Assembly: GCA_004377245.1 (NCBI GenBank)
Contig: SOIK01000041.1
Span: 1 to 5,344, forward strand
Direction: 5' to 3'
Length of the DNA: 5,344 bases
DNA from: Sulfurovum sp.
GTDB lineage: Bacteria; Campylobacterota; Campylobacteria; Campylobacterales; Sulfurovaceae
This document shows positions 1-5,344 of the stretch, piece after piece. Made by a program: the position numbers and the translations under genes. Under the pieces are notes generated by a model that was given only the letters and a program-made list of their open reading frames with translations, was not told the origin of the DNA and did not search any database. Positions within the stretch are counted from its first letter, which is position 1. Each line of letters opens with the position of its first letter.

Positions 1-1
1 G

Positions 2-1105
2 ATGAAAGCAACAGAACGATTTTTTGGATTCGAAGAAGATTTTAGAGACCCTTTTGCACGTGATAGAGACAGGGTGCTGCATTGTAGTTCTTTTAGGCGT
101 TTAGAGTATAAAACACAGGTTTTTTTAAACCATGAGGGAGACGACTTTCGTACACGTTTAACACATTCACTAGAGGTGAGCCAGATAGCACGGACTCTTT
201 CACGCATGTTAGAGCTTAATGAAACCCTTGCAGAAGTCATCGCTCTTTCTCATGATTTGGGACATACTCCTTTTGGACATGTTGGGGGTGATGAACTGGA
301 TAAACTGCTTAAAGCTGATGGTAGAGTTTTAGGTTTTGAACATAACTTTCAGTCCTTTAGAGTACTCACTAAACTAGAAAAACGTTACAAAGATTTTGAT
401 GGGCTTAACCTTACTTTCGCGACCCTGGAAGGGGTTCTTAAGCACTCATACCCTTATAAAAAACCTTTCTTGGAAGGACTGGATCAACGTTTTGATTTAA
501 AAAAACACCCCTCACTTGAAGCGATGGTAGTAGATCATGCAGATGAGATAGCCTACACTTCACATGACATTGATGATGGCATCAAATATGGGCTTATTGC
601 TTTTGATGATTTGTTAGAAGATGCGCTTTGTCTTAGAGTAGATGAGATGGTACAAAAAGAAGGCATTAAAAGAGGTGAAAAACTTTACCGTCATCGTTTT
701 GTTGCAGGACTTATTAAGTTGCTAGTAGAAGATTTTATAGAAAACTCAAAAGAGGGTGCAAAAAAATATCGTAAAGATTTGCCTATTGTGGCGACTTTAG
801 ATGCAAAATCACCCTTACCAGTAGGTTTTTCAAAACAGACTCAAACAGAACTTAAAAAGCTTAAAAAATTGCTTTTTTCCAAACTCTACAGACATGAAAA
901 AATCGTACGTAAAATGCATGCAGGAAAGCAATGTATTAAAGGACTCTACAGAGCATTTGTAGAAGACATTGATTTGTTACCACCCCACCAAAAAGAGCTT
1001 TTTGAAGTGCATACAAAAGAGCGTGTTATCGCCGATTATATCGCAGCTATGACAGACCGTTACGCGATGAAAACCTACCATGAAATGTATGGATTTTCAT
1101 TATAG
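2..1105 (+). CDS. dgt: dGTP triphosphohydrolase-like HD-domain protein (start may lie left of window)
   Basis: Members of this family hydrolyse dGTP or other dNTPs to the deoxynucleoside plus triphosphate in the cytosol and so tune dNTP pools; the substrate range here cannot be read from sequence. Seen: the N-terminal block with RDRDRVLHCSSFRRLEYKTQVF-type sequence (residues 20-41), the RTRLTHSLEV segment with metal-ligand candidate H55, the HD pair H84-D85 in ALSHDLGHTPFGH, FEHN at 112-115, a second Asp ligand candidate D181 in ADEIAY, SHDIDD at 187-192, and the usual C-terminal DYIAAMTDRYA near residue 350. All metal-binding positions are present, so it should be active. The 367-residue length is near normal, but only about 14 residues precede the first conserved block, and relatives often carry more. 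Only one base lies upstream of this ATG, so no ribosome-binding site can be judged and the start is provisional. It stands alone on its strand; the next gene has its own promoter. Confidence 0.93.
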   Translation: MKATERFFGFEEDFRDPFARDRDRVLHCSSFRRLEYKTQVFLNHEGDDFRTRLTHSLEVSQIARTLSRMLELNETLAEVIALSHDLGHTPFGHVGGDELDKLLKADGRVLGFEHNFQSFRVLTKLEKRYKDFDGLNLTFATLEGVLKHSYPYKKPFLEGLDQRFDLKKHPSLEAMVVDHADEIAYTSHDIDDGIKYGLIAFDDLLEDALCLRVDEMVQKEGIKRGEKLYRHRFVAGLIKLLVEDFIENSKEGAKKYRKDLPIVATLDAKSPLPVGFSKQTQTELKKLKKLLFSKLYRHEKIVRKMHAGKQCIKGLYRAFVEDIDLLPPHQKELFEVHTKERVIADYIAAMTDRYAMKTYHEMYGFSL

Positions 1106-1118
1106 AAGAAAATTTGGG

Positions 1119-1124
1119 TATAAT
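1119..1124 (+). promoter_or_regulatory. -10 box of the typA promoter
   Basis: A perfect TATAAT (1119-1124) sits 13 bp after the dgt stop and 57 bp before the typA start. It is preceded by the A/T-rich run AAGAAAATTTGGG and has no TTGACA-like -35, the usual look of housekeeping sigma promoters in Campylobacterota. The expected transcription start is near 1131, giving a leader of about 50 nt. The 8-bp palindrome TTCGCGAA (1124-1131) overlaps the end of the box and the likely start site; whether it binds a regulator is unknown. The typA ribosome-binding site is AGGA at 1172-1175, six bases before the ATG. Confidence 0.75.
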
Positions 1125-1181
1125 TCGCGAAAATAAATAGGGATCGTAGCAGTTTGCTTACACCCATGCTTAGGACATTTT

Positions 1182-3002
1182 ATGCAAAAGATTAAAAACA
1201 TTGCCGTTATCGCACACGTTGACCACGGTAAAACAACACTTGTTGATCAACTACTTCAGCAGAGTGGAACATATGCAGCGCACCAAGAGGTGCAAGAGAG
1301 AGCGATGGATAGTAATGAGATCGAAAAAGAGAGAGGGATCACGATCCTTTCTAAAAACACAGCTATTACTTATGGTGATCATAAGATCAACATTATCGAT
1401 ACTCCTGGTCACGCAGATTTTGGTGGTGAAGTTGAGCGTGTTCTTAAGATGGTAGATGGTGTACTTCTTTTGGTAGATGCACAAGAGGGTGTTATGCCTC
1501 AAACAAAATTCGTACTTAAAAAAGCGATCGCACTTGGGCTTATCCCGGTAGTTGTTATCAACAAGATCGACAAAGACGGTTCAGATCCAGACAGAGTAAT
1601 GGACGAAGTATTTGACCTTCTTGTTGCACTTGATGCAAACGAAGAGCAACTTGAATTCCCAGTACTTTATGCAGCAGCGAGAGATGGTTATGCTAAATGG
1701 GAAATGGAAGATGAAAATAAAGATATGACACCACTTTTTGATGCAATTATCGAAAAAGTACCTTATCCAAAAGGTTCACCGGACAATGACACTCAAGCAC
1801 AGGTATTTACACTTGACTCTGACAACTTTGTTGGACGTATCGGTATTACACGTATATTTAACGGTAAAGTGAAAAAAGGTGATGAGTATCTTCTTGTAAA
1901 AGCATGTGGAGCTAAATCTAAAAGCCGTATCTCTAAACTTATCGGCTTTAAAGGTCTTGAGCGTATCGAGATCCAAGAAGCTGAAGCAGGCGACATTGTA
2001 GCTATCGCAGGATTTAATGACATTGATGTAGGTGACTCTGTATGTGACCCACAAAACCCAGTTGCACTAGATCCTATGCATGTTGAAGAGCCTACACTGT
2101 CAGTTGTTATATCTGTAAACAATGGTCCTTTGGCTGGTACAGAAGGTAAACACGTTACTTCAAATAAGATCCAGGATAGACTTGCAAAAGAGATGGAAAC
2201 AAATATCGCGATGCGTATGGAACCACTTGGTGATGCATCATTTAAAGTTTCAGGTCGTGGTGAGCTTCAGATCGGTATTCTTTGTGAGAATATGAGAAGA
2301 GAAGGGTTTGAATTCCTTCTTGCTCGTCCGGAAGTTGTAACGAAAGAGGAAAATGGTGTAAAAATGGAACCATTTGAGCACCTGGTAGTAGATGTTCCAG
2401 AAGAGTTCCAAGGTGTTGCCATAGAAAAACTAGGTAAAAGAAAAGCAAACATGACTTCACTTACGCCTATGCCAGATGGTACAGTAAGACTTGAATTTGA
2501 GATCCCAGCTCGTGGTCTTATTGGGTTTAGAAATGAGTTCCTGACTGACACTAAAGGTGAAGGTATCATGAACCACTCTTACTTAGAGTATAGACCTTAT
2601 TCAGGTACGGTTGAGAGTAGAACGCCAGGTGCATTGGTCTCTATGGACAACGGTGAAGCAGTAGCCTTCTCTATCTTTAACCTTCAAGCAAGAGGTGTTA
2701 TGTTCATCAGCCCACAAGACAAAGTCTATAGTGGTATGGTCATCGGTGAGTCTTCAAGACCAGGTGACCTTGACGTGAACCCACTTAAAGGGAAACAACT
2801 TACAAACATGAGAACATCTGGTGCAGATGATGCCATCAAACTTGTAACTCCAAGACCTATTACTCTAGAGTCTGCGATGGAGTGGATAGAAGATGATGAG
2901 TTGATCGAAATTACACCTATTTCTGTTAGAATTCGTAAGAAATCTTTAGATCCGGTAGTGAGAAAAAGAGCTGCAAGAGATAAAAAGAACGCAGATAAAT
3001 AA
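1182..3002 (+). CDS. typA: Translational GTPase TypA/BipA
   Basis: TypA/BipA is an EF-G-like GTPase that binds the 70S ribosome and is known for roles in ribosome assembly, growth in the cold and stress responses. All G motifs are visible: G1 AHVDHGKT (residues 11-18), G2 RGITI (51-55), G3 DTPGH (73-77), G4 NKID (127-130) and a G5-like AAA near 164-166. A beta-barrel domain II follows at about 204-290 ([20 protein letters not shown]). Then come the signature [20 protein letters not shown] (357-376), the EF-G V-like block with [12 protein letters not shown] (442-453), and the TypA-specific C-terminal domain with [16 protein letters not shown] (536-551), ending in a basic tail. The 606-residue length matches the family (about 600-615), so the gene is complete. 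The start is supported by AGGA six bases upstream and by the family N-terminus. Leucine is mostly CTT, more uniform than in dgt, which fits higher expression. LepA and EF-G are excluded by the C-terminal domain. Confidence 0.98.
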   Translation: MQKIKNIAVIAHVDHGKTTLVDQLLQQSGTYAAHQEVQERAMDSNEIEKERGITILSKNTAITYGDHKINIIDTPGHADFGGEVERVLKMVDGVLLLVDAQEGVMPQTKFVLKKAIALGLIPVVVINKIDKDGSDPDRVMDEVFDLLVALDANEEQLEFPVLYAAARDGYAKWEMEDENKDMTPLFDAIIEKVPYPKGSPDNDTQAQVFTLDSDNFVGRIGITRIFNGKVKKGDEYLLVKACGAKSKSRISKLIGFKGLERIEIQEAEAGDIVAIAGFNDIDVGDSVCDPQNPVALDPMHVEEPTLSVVISVNNGPLAGTEGKHVTSNKIQDRLAKEMETNIAMRMEPLGDASFKVSGRGELQIGILCENMRREGFEFLLARPEVVTKEENGVKMEPFEHLVVDVPEEFQGVAIEKLGKRKANMTSLTPMPDGTVRLEFEIPARGLIGFRNEFLTDTKGEGIMNHSYLEYRPYSGTVESRTPGALVSMDNGEAVAFSIFNLQARGVMFISPQDKVYSGMVIGESSRPGDLDVNPLKGKQLTNMRTSGADDAIKLVTPRPITLESAMEWIEDDELIEITPISVRIRKKSLDPVVRKRAARDKKNADK

Positions 3003-3137
3003 TAATATTTAATTCTTTTCGTCATTCTCGGGTTAAGCCTGAGAATGACGAGTATAACAACTTCCCCTCTCCACACACTCCATTAGACCAAATTTACAGC
3101 AAACTAAAAGACTATGGAATTTTTATTTTGGACCAAA
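3003..3137. other. Convergent intergenic region
   Basis: This gap separates the 3' ends of typA (+) and the flavoprotein gene (-). It holds one strong palindrome (3020-3050), then a pyrimidine-rich stretch (about 3061-3082) and AT-rich DNA. The octamer GACCAAAT occurs at 3086-3093 and again at 3131-3138, touching the flavoprotein stop; this is probably chance. No open reading frame with a ribosome-binding site and no tRNA-like structure was seen. No hairpin followed by a T-run, the classic intrinsic terminator, was found on either strand. Confidence 0.7.
3020..3050. repeat. Perfect 10-bp palindrome, REP-like element or bidirectional transcription end
   Basis: CGTCATTCTC (3020-3029) is the exact reverse complement of GAGAATGACG (3041-3050). 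The 11 bases between can extend the stem: G3030-T3040 wobble, then G3031-C3039 and G3032-C3038, leaving a small loop of about 5 nt. The stem begins 18 bp after the typA stop and lies 88 bp from the flavoprotein stop, so it could serve as a transcript end or mRNA 3'-end stabiliser for both genes. The base after the stem is AGTATAACAA on the + strand, and the other side reads AAAAGAATTA on the - strand. Neither is a U-tract, so Rho-independent termination is not well supported. GTCATTC...GAATGAC palindromes of this style are familiar as dispersed intergenic repeats in many bacteria; membership here is inferred. Confidence 0.75.
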
Positions 3138-4355
3138 TCAAGAAGTTTTTCCTGCTCTAAGTCCACTAACCCAGGCAAAATGAAAGTTAAACCCTCCCCT
3201 GTCTCCATCAACATCAAGTATCTCACCAGCAAAGAAAAGATTTGGAACAAGTTTTGATTCCATGGTTTGTGGATTGATTTCTGTGGTGTTTATGCCACCT
3301 GTGGCTACTTCTGCACCTTTGAAGCCTTTGGTATCGTTGATGGAGAGTTTGAGGTTTTTGAGAGTGTAGACTAGTTTGCCTACCTCTTTTCGGTTTAGGT
3401 CACCTTCACATTTTATTTTACATTTCGATTGTTCTAAGATAATGTGAATAAGTTTTTTATTAATGACTCCTTGCAGCCAAAGTGTGAGTGGCTTTGTGCT
3501 CTCTTTTTGTATACGGTTTAGTAGTAGGTTGGTGAGCTTCTCTTTGCTTAGCTCTGGCATGAGGTCTAGGCTTAGTTCACAGTAGTTATAGTCTGCTAAC
3601 CTTGTACTTGCTTCTCGGCTTAAGTCCAGTATGGCAAGTCCGCTGATGCCATAGTTTGTGAAGAGGAGATCGCCTTGTTTCTCTGTGATGTACTCACCGT
3701 TGGCGTAGAGTTTAGCGATGCCTGCTACTTTGACACCAGATGCACCTTTGACCCAACTCTCTTCAGAGCAAAGTTGCACAAGTGAAGGATGACTTGGGAT
3801 GAGTGTATGTCCCATACTTGTTGCAAAGTGGTAGCCAGAGTCATTACCGCCCAGTTGTGGAGCAGCGGGTGAGCCTGAGGCAAGAAGCAGTTTTTCACAG
3901 GTTTTTGTACCTTGTGAAGTTTCTAGTGTAAAAGTATTCGCTTCTTTGCTTATGGAAATGACAGCACAATCACAAATTATCTGTACCCCTGCCCTCTTTG
4001 CTTCATACTCAAGTATCTCTACGACTGAACTCGCCTGCAAAGACATAGGAAACATTTTACCTTCTTTGTCCTCTATGAGTTCAAGTCCAATAGATGTGAA
4101 AAACTTTTCTATTACTTCAAAGCCATAACCCCCTAAAACTTCTTCTATAAAACTAGGATTTTGTGAATGAAAACGATTTGGGGAGATGTGTTTGTTGTCA
4201 ATGTTACATTTTCCATTACCAGAGACGAGTATCTTTTTACCTATCTTGTTATTTTGTTCAAGTAAAGTAACACTCTGCCCTGCTCCAGCAGACGTAATAG
4301 CAGCGATAAGTCCACTAGCTCCAGCACCGATAATTATCATAGGTTTATTATTCAT
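3138..4355 (-). CDS. HI0933/BaiN/YhiN-family FAD-dependent oxidoreductase
   Basis: This is a cytosolic two-dinucleotide-binding-domain flavoprotein of the HI0933-like family. Most members have no established reaction; one relative, BaiN, is linked to bile-acid dehydroxylation in gut clostridia, a role that should not be transferred here. Seen: the Rossmann FAD motif IIIGAGASG with G10, G12 and G15; the family signature GKKILVSGNGKCNI (39-52); the LLLASGSPAAPQLG stretch (156-169); LFTNYGISGLAIL (231-243); and the C-terminal FAD-contacting block TGGINTTEINPQTMESKLVP (352-371) followed by LFFAGEILDVDGDRGGFNF (373-391). The 405-residue length is normal and the reading frame is intact. No Shine-Dalgarno sequence precedes the ATG; the nearest upstream feature is a TATAAT only 5 bp away, so the mRNA may be leaderless. 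The Rossmann motif starts so close to the N-terminus that a much later start is unlikely. It is divergent from the MTH1187 gene and convergent with typA, so it forms a single-gene unit. Confidence 0.93.
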   Translation of the reverse strand: MNNKPMIIIGAGASGLIAAITSAGAGQSVTLLEQNNKIGKKILVSGNGKCNIDNKHISPNRFHSQNPSFIEEVLGGYGFEVIEKFFTSIGLELIEDKEGKMFPMSLQASSVVEILEYEAKRAGVQIICDCAVISISKEANTFTLETSQGTKTCEKLLLASGSPAAPQLGGNDSGYHFATSMGHTLIPSHPSLVQLCSEESWVKGASGVKVAGIAKLYANGEYITEKQGDLLFTNYGISGLAILDLSREASTRLADYNYCELSLDLMPELSKEKLTNLLLNRIQKESTKPLTLWLQGVINKKLIHIILEQSKCKIKCEGDLNRKEVGKLVYTLKNLKLSINDTKGFKGAEVATGGINTTEINPQTMESKLVPNLFFAGEILDVDGDRGGFNFHFAWVSGLRAGKTS

Positions 4356-4359
4356 AAGG

Positions 4360-4391
4360 TATTATATCTTTTTGATAATAAAAGGAGTTGC
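4360..4391 (+). promoter_or_regulatory. Promoter and ribosome-binding region of the MTH1187-type gene
   Basis: Two -10-like hexamers face the + strand: TATTAT (4360-4365) and GATAAT (4374-4379). The first leaves room for a leader of about 20 nt that includes the strong ribosome-binding site AAAGGAG (4381-4387); the second would put the start inside that site, so the first is preferred. TATTAT overlaps the - strand TATAAT of the divergent gene. The segment 4360-4380 is an imperfect AT-rich inverted repeat (TATTAT ... ATAATA). Upstream -35-like sequence is not evident, and any promoter upstream of the -10 must lie in the flavoprotein 5' coding end. Confidence 0.45.
4361..4366 (-). promoter_or_regulatory. 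Probable -10 box of the flavoprotein gene
   Basis: Read on the - strand, positions 4366 to 4361 are TATAAT, preceded by the A/T-rich sequence TATCAAAAAGA. Only five bases (ACCTT) separate it from the ATG at 4355. With the usual 6-8 nt from the -10 box to the start site, transcription would begin at or next to the start codon. Whether this box is used is inferred from its consensus match and its place in the short divergent gap. Confidence 0.5.
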
Positions 4392-4706
4392 ATGTCAGCA
4401 TTAGTAGAGTTCAGTATGTTCCCCACAGAACAAACCCAAAGTAAAAGTGCATTTGTCGCACGTGTTTTAGACATCGTCGATAAAAGTGGACTACCCTATC
4501 AGCTTACCCCCATGGGAACTATCATGGAGGGTGAAACGGTAGAAGAGGTTTTAGCAGTGATCAACAAAGCTTATGAAGAGTTACAAGTGGATTGTGAGCG
4601 TGTGTATTGCTCCATCAAGATAGATTATCGTAAAGGTCCGGTAGGGCGGCTAGATAAAAAAGTGGGTTCCGTAGAAGCGAAATTAGGGCGGAAGCTTAGA
4701 AGTTAG
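4392..4706 (+). CDS. MTH1187/DUF77 family thiamine-binding-type protein
   Basis: Small ferredoxin-fold protein of the MTH1187/YkoF-like family. Relatives bind thiamine or thiamine-like compounds and assemble into tetramers; the physiological role is poorly defined. The 104 residues carry the family pattern throughout: VEFSMFPT near the N-terminus (5-12), SGLPYQLTPMGTIMEGE in the middle (32-48), a helix around 49-65, and the strand RVYCSIKIDYRKG (70-82) followed by a basic helix ending in VEAKLGRKLRS. There is no signal peptide or membrane segment, so it is cytosolic. The start is set by AAAGGAG at 4381-4387, four bases before the ATG, a slightly tight spacing; an in-frame TTG lies too close to that site. 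Neither a TPP riboswitch (the upstream gap is only 36 bp) nor other thiamine genes are nearby, so the ligand is not supported by context. It lies 38 bp upstream of the DUF2892 gene and could be cotranscribed with it. Confidence 0.92.
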   Translation: MSALVEFSMFPTEQTQSKSAFVARVLDIVDKSGLPYQLTPMGTIMEGETVEEVLAVINKAYEELQVDCERVYCSIKIDYRKGPVGRLDKKVGSVEAKLGRKLRS

Positions 4707-4713
4707 TTTTTGC

Positions 4714-4719
4714 TATAAT
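4714..4719 (+). promoter_or_regulatory. -10 box upstream of the DUF2892-purM unit
   Basis: TGCTATAAT gives a perfect TATAAT at 4714-4719 with an extended -10 TG at 4711-4712. It is preceded by a T-run (4707-4711) typical of Campylobacterota promoters and lies 8 bp after the MTH1187-type stop. Transcription would start near 4726. The leader is about 19 nt and contains AAAGGAG (4732-4738), six bases before the ATG at 4745. This promoter probably drives both the small membrane protein and purM. The core TATAATTC is shared with the typA promoter at 1119. Confidence 0.75.
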
Positions 4720-4744
4720 TCCACAAATATTAAAGGAGAAGATT

Positions 4745-4954
4745 ATGTGTGTAGAGAGAGTACAGCGTTTAATGATGGCGATCATGTTAGGGCTTGTCAT
4801 GGGATTAGCAGGTGCAGGAATGCTTAAAGTGGCATTCTTGTTGCAGCTTTTTGTGATGATTATGTTGATTGTCTGGGCATTTACAAATTTTTGCCCCTCT
4901 ACATATATACTTAAAAAGATACTTCCTCCTTGTAACTTTGAAGAGAAAGAGTAG
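4745..4954 (+). CDS. Small DUF2892-type (YgaP-like) inner-membrane protein
   Basis: A 69-residue protein with a short charged N-terminus (CVERVQR), two hydrophobic stretches predicted to cross the membrane (about residues 9-27 and 29-48), and a hydrophilic tail rich in Lys and Glu. The order matches DUF2892 proteins: an ERxxR start, a helical hairpin, then a FCP motif ([16 protein letters not shown], 46-61), the same domain that forms the membrane anchor of YgaP-type rhodaneses. No rhodanese domain is attached here. Cysteines are at 2, 50 and 63. Function is unknown for standalone members, though they often occur near sulfur or redox genes. AAAGGAG six bases upstream fixes the start. The stop is 2 bp before the purM ATG, so the two should be cotranscribed and possibly translationally coupled. 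The family call rests on recalled motif similarity. Confidence 0.8.
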   Translation: MCVERVQRLMMAIMLGLVMGLAGAGMLKVAFLLQLFVMIMLIVWAFTNFCPSTYILKKILPPCNFEEKE

Positions 4955-4956
4955 TC

Positions 4957-5344
4957 ATGTCAAATATATCATATAAAGATGCCGGTGTAGATATCGATGC
5001 AGGTAATGAGTTTGTAGAAGCGATCAAGAGTGATGTCAAATCAACGTTTGATGAAAATGTCATCGGTGGTATCGGCTCTTTTGCAGGCGCGTATGCACTT
5101 CCAGCAGGATATAAAGAGCCAGTGATCCTCTCTGCTACAGATGGTGTAGGAACGAAGCTTCGTATCGCTATAGAGAGTGGCAAGCTTGATACGGTAGGTA
5201 TTGACCTTGTAGCAATGTGTGTCAATGATCTTATCTGTAATATGGGTACACCGATGTTCTTCCTTGATTATTATGCAACAGGTAAATTGCTTCCACAAAA
5301 TGCAAAAGATGTTGTTGCCGGTATCGCAGAGGGTTGCCGCCGTT
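4957..5344 (+). CDS. purM: Phosphoribosylformylglycinamidine cyclo-ligase (AIR synthetase), 5' part
   Basis: PurM catalyses the fifth step of de novo purine synthesis, ATP-dependent closure of FGAM to aminoimidazole ribonucleotide, in the cytosol as a homodimer. The 129 codons visible (of about 330 in the family) cover the N-terminal half of the ATP-binding domain: [15 protein letters not shown] (6-20), GGIGSFAG (37-44), the nucleotide-binding ATDGVGTKL (60-68), and [20 protein letters not shown] (81-100) followed by [11 protein letters not shown] (101-111). Family relatives usually have GA-P where this has MGTP, a minor change. The reading frame is open to the right edge, so the gene is cut by the window and not broken. 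The ATG at 4957 is supported by the family N-terminus; the ribosome-binding site is weak (GAGAAAGAG at 4943-4951, inside the upstream gene), consistent with coupling to it. It is likely driven by the promoter at 4714. Confidence 0.97.
   Translation, partial: MSNISYKDAGVDIDAGNEFVEAIKSDVKSTFDENVIGGIGSFAGAYALPAGYKEPVILSATDGVGTKLRIAIESGKLDTVGIDLVAMCVNDLICNMGTPMFFLDYYATGKLLPQNAKDVVAGIAEGCRR

Noticed and set aside
2..1105. HD-domain dNTPase considered as an anti-phage nucleotide-depletion gene
   Set aside because: It sits among housekeeping genes with no defence or mobile genes nearby and looks like the ordinary chromosomal Dgt-like protein.
1147..1172. TGCTTA occurs twice (1155-1160 and 1167-1172) in the typA leader, each able to pair with AGCA at 1148-1151, suggesting a switch near the ribosome-binding site
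   Set aside because: Each stem is only 4 bp and one has a 3-nt loop; too weak to claim as a regulatory RNA without conservation data.
1166..1195. Nine-codon upstream ORF (ATG at 1166) overlapping the typA start in another frame
   Set aside because: No ribosome-binding site precedes it, and a short ORF like this is expected by chance.
3039..3050. CTGAGA followed by ATGACG, resembling part of a TPP riboswitch (THI box)
   Set aside because: The bases belong to one arm of the palindrome, the other conserved riboswitch blocks (such as a GAACCTGA-like element) are absent, and the segment lies between convergent gene ends instead of upstream of a gene.
1251..3076. Several 70-116-codon ORFs antisense to or out of frame with typA
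   Set aside because: They are shadows of the strongly conserved typA frame, lack ribosome-binding sites and resemble no family.
3086..3138. Octamer GACCAAAT repeated 45 bp apart, like a target-site duplication around a small insertion
   Set aside because: The 37 bp between copies has no terminal inverted repeats and an 8-bp repeat in AT-rich DNA is plausible by chance.
3114..3251. 45-codon ORF on the + strand running into the flavoprotein 3' end
   Set aside because: It has no ribosome-binding site or promoter and mostly overlaps a confident gene on the opposite strand.

Overview
The window looks like an ordinary chromosomal segment of a Campylobacterota (epsilonproteobacterial) organism, plausibly of the Sulfurovum/Sulfurimonas type. 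The basis is a fairly AT-rich sequence, TATAAT boxes preceded by T/A-rich DNA without a clear TTGACA -35, short intergenic gaps, AAAGGAG ribosome-binding sites, and protein sequences typical of that group. The genus is inferred from recalled family resemblance; no search was run.

Layout, left to right. (1) A deoxyguanosinetriphosphate triphosphohydrolase-like HD-domain protein (dgt, + strand, 2-1105), whose true start may lie left of the window. (2) A 76-bp gap with a good TATAAT promoter, then typA/bipA (1182-3002), a complete ribosome-associated translational GTPase. (3) A 135-bp convergent gap (3003-3137) holding one strong hairpin (3020-3050) with no U-tract on either side. This fits a dispersed REP-like palindrome better than a textbook intrinsic terminator. 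(4) A HI0933/BaiN/YhiN-family FAD-dependent oxidoreductase on the - strand (3138-4355). (5) A 36-bp divergent promoter region. (6) A small MTH1187/DUF77 thiamine-binding-type protein (4392-4706, + strand). (7) A 38-bp gap with a promoter, then a 69-residue DUF2892-type membrane protein (4745-4954). (8) purM (4957-5344), the purine-pathway AIR synthetase, which starts 2 bp after the previous stop and runs off the right edge.

The genes do not form one pathway. dgt and purM both touch purine nucleotide metabolism but are separate transcription units. typA has its own promoter. The DUF2892 gene and purM are almost certainly cotranscribed, and the MTH1187 gene may read through into them. I found no mobile element, CRISPR array, tRNA, rRNA or defence/toxin module, and no convincing undescribed system. 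The points most worth a second look are the hairpin between the convergent genes, the flavoprotein start that may be leaderless, and the small cysteine-containing membrane protein coupled to purM.
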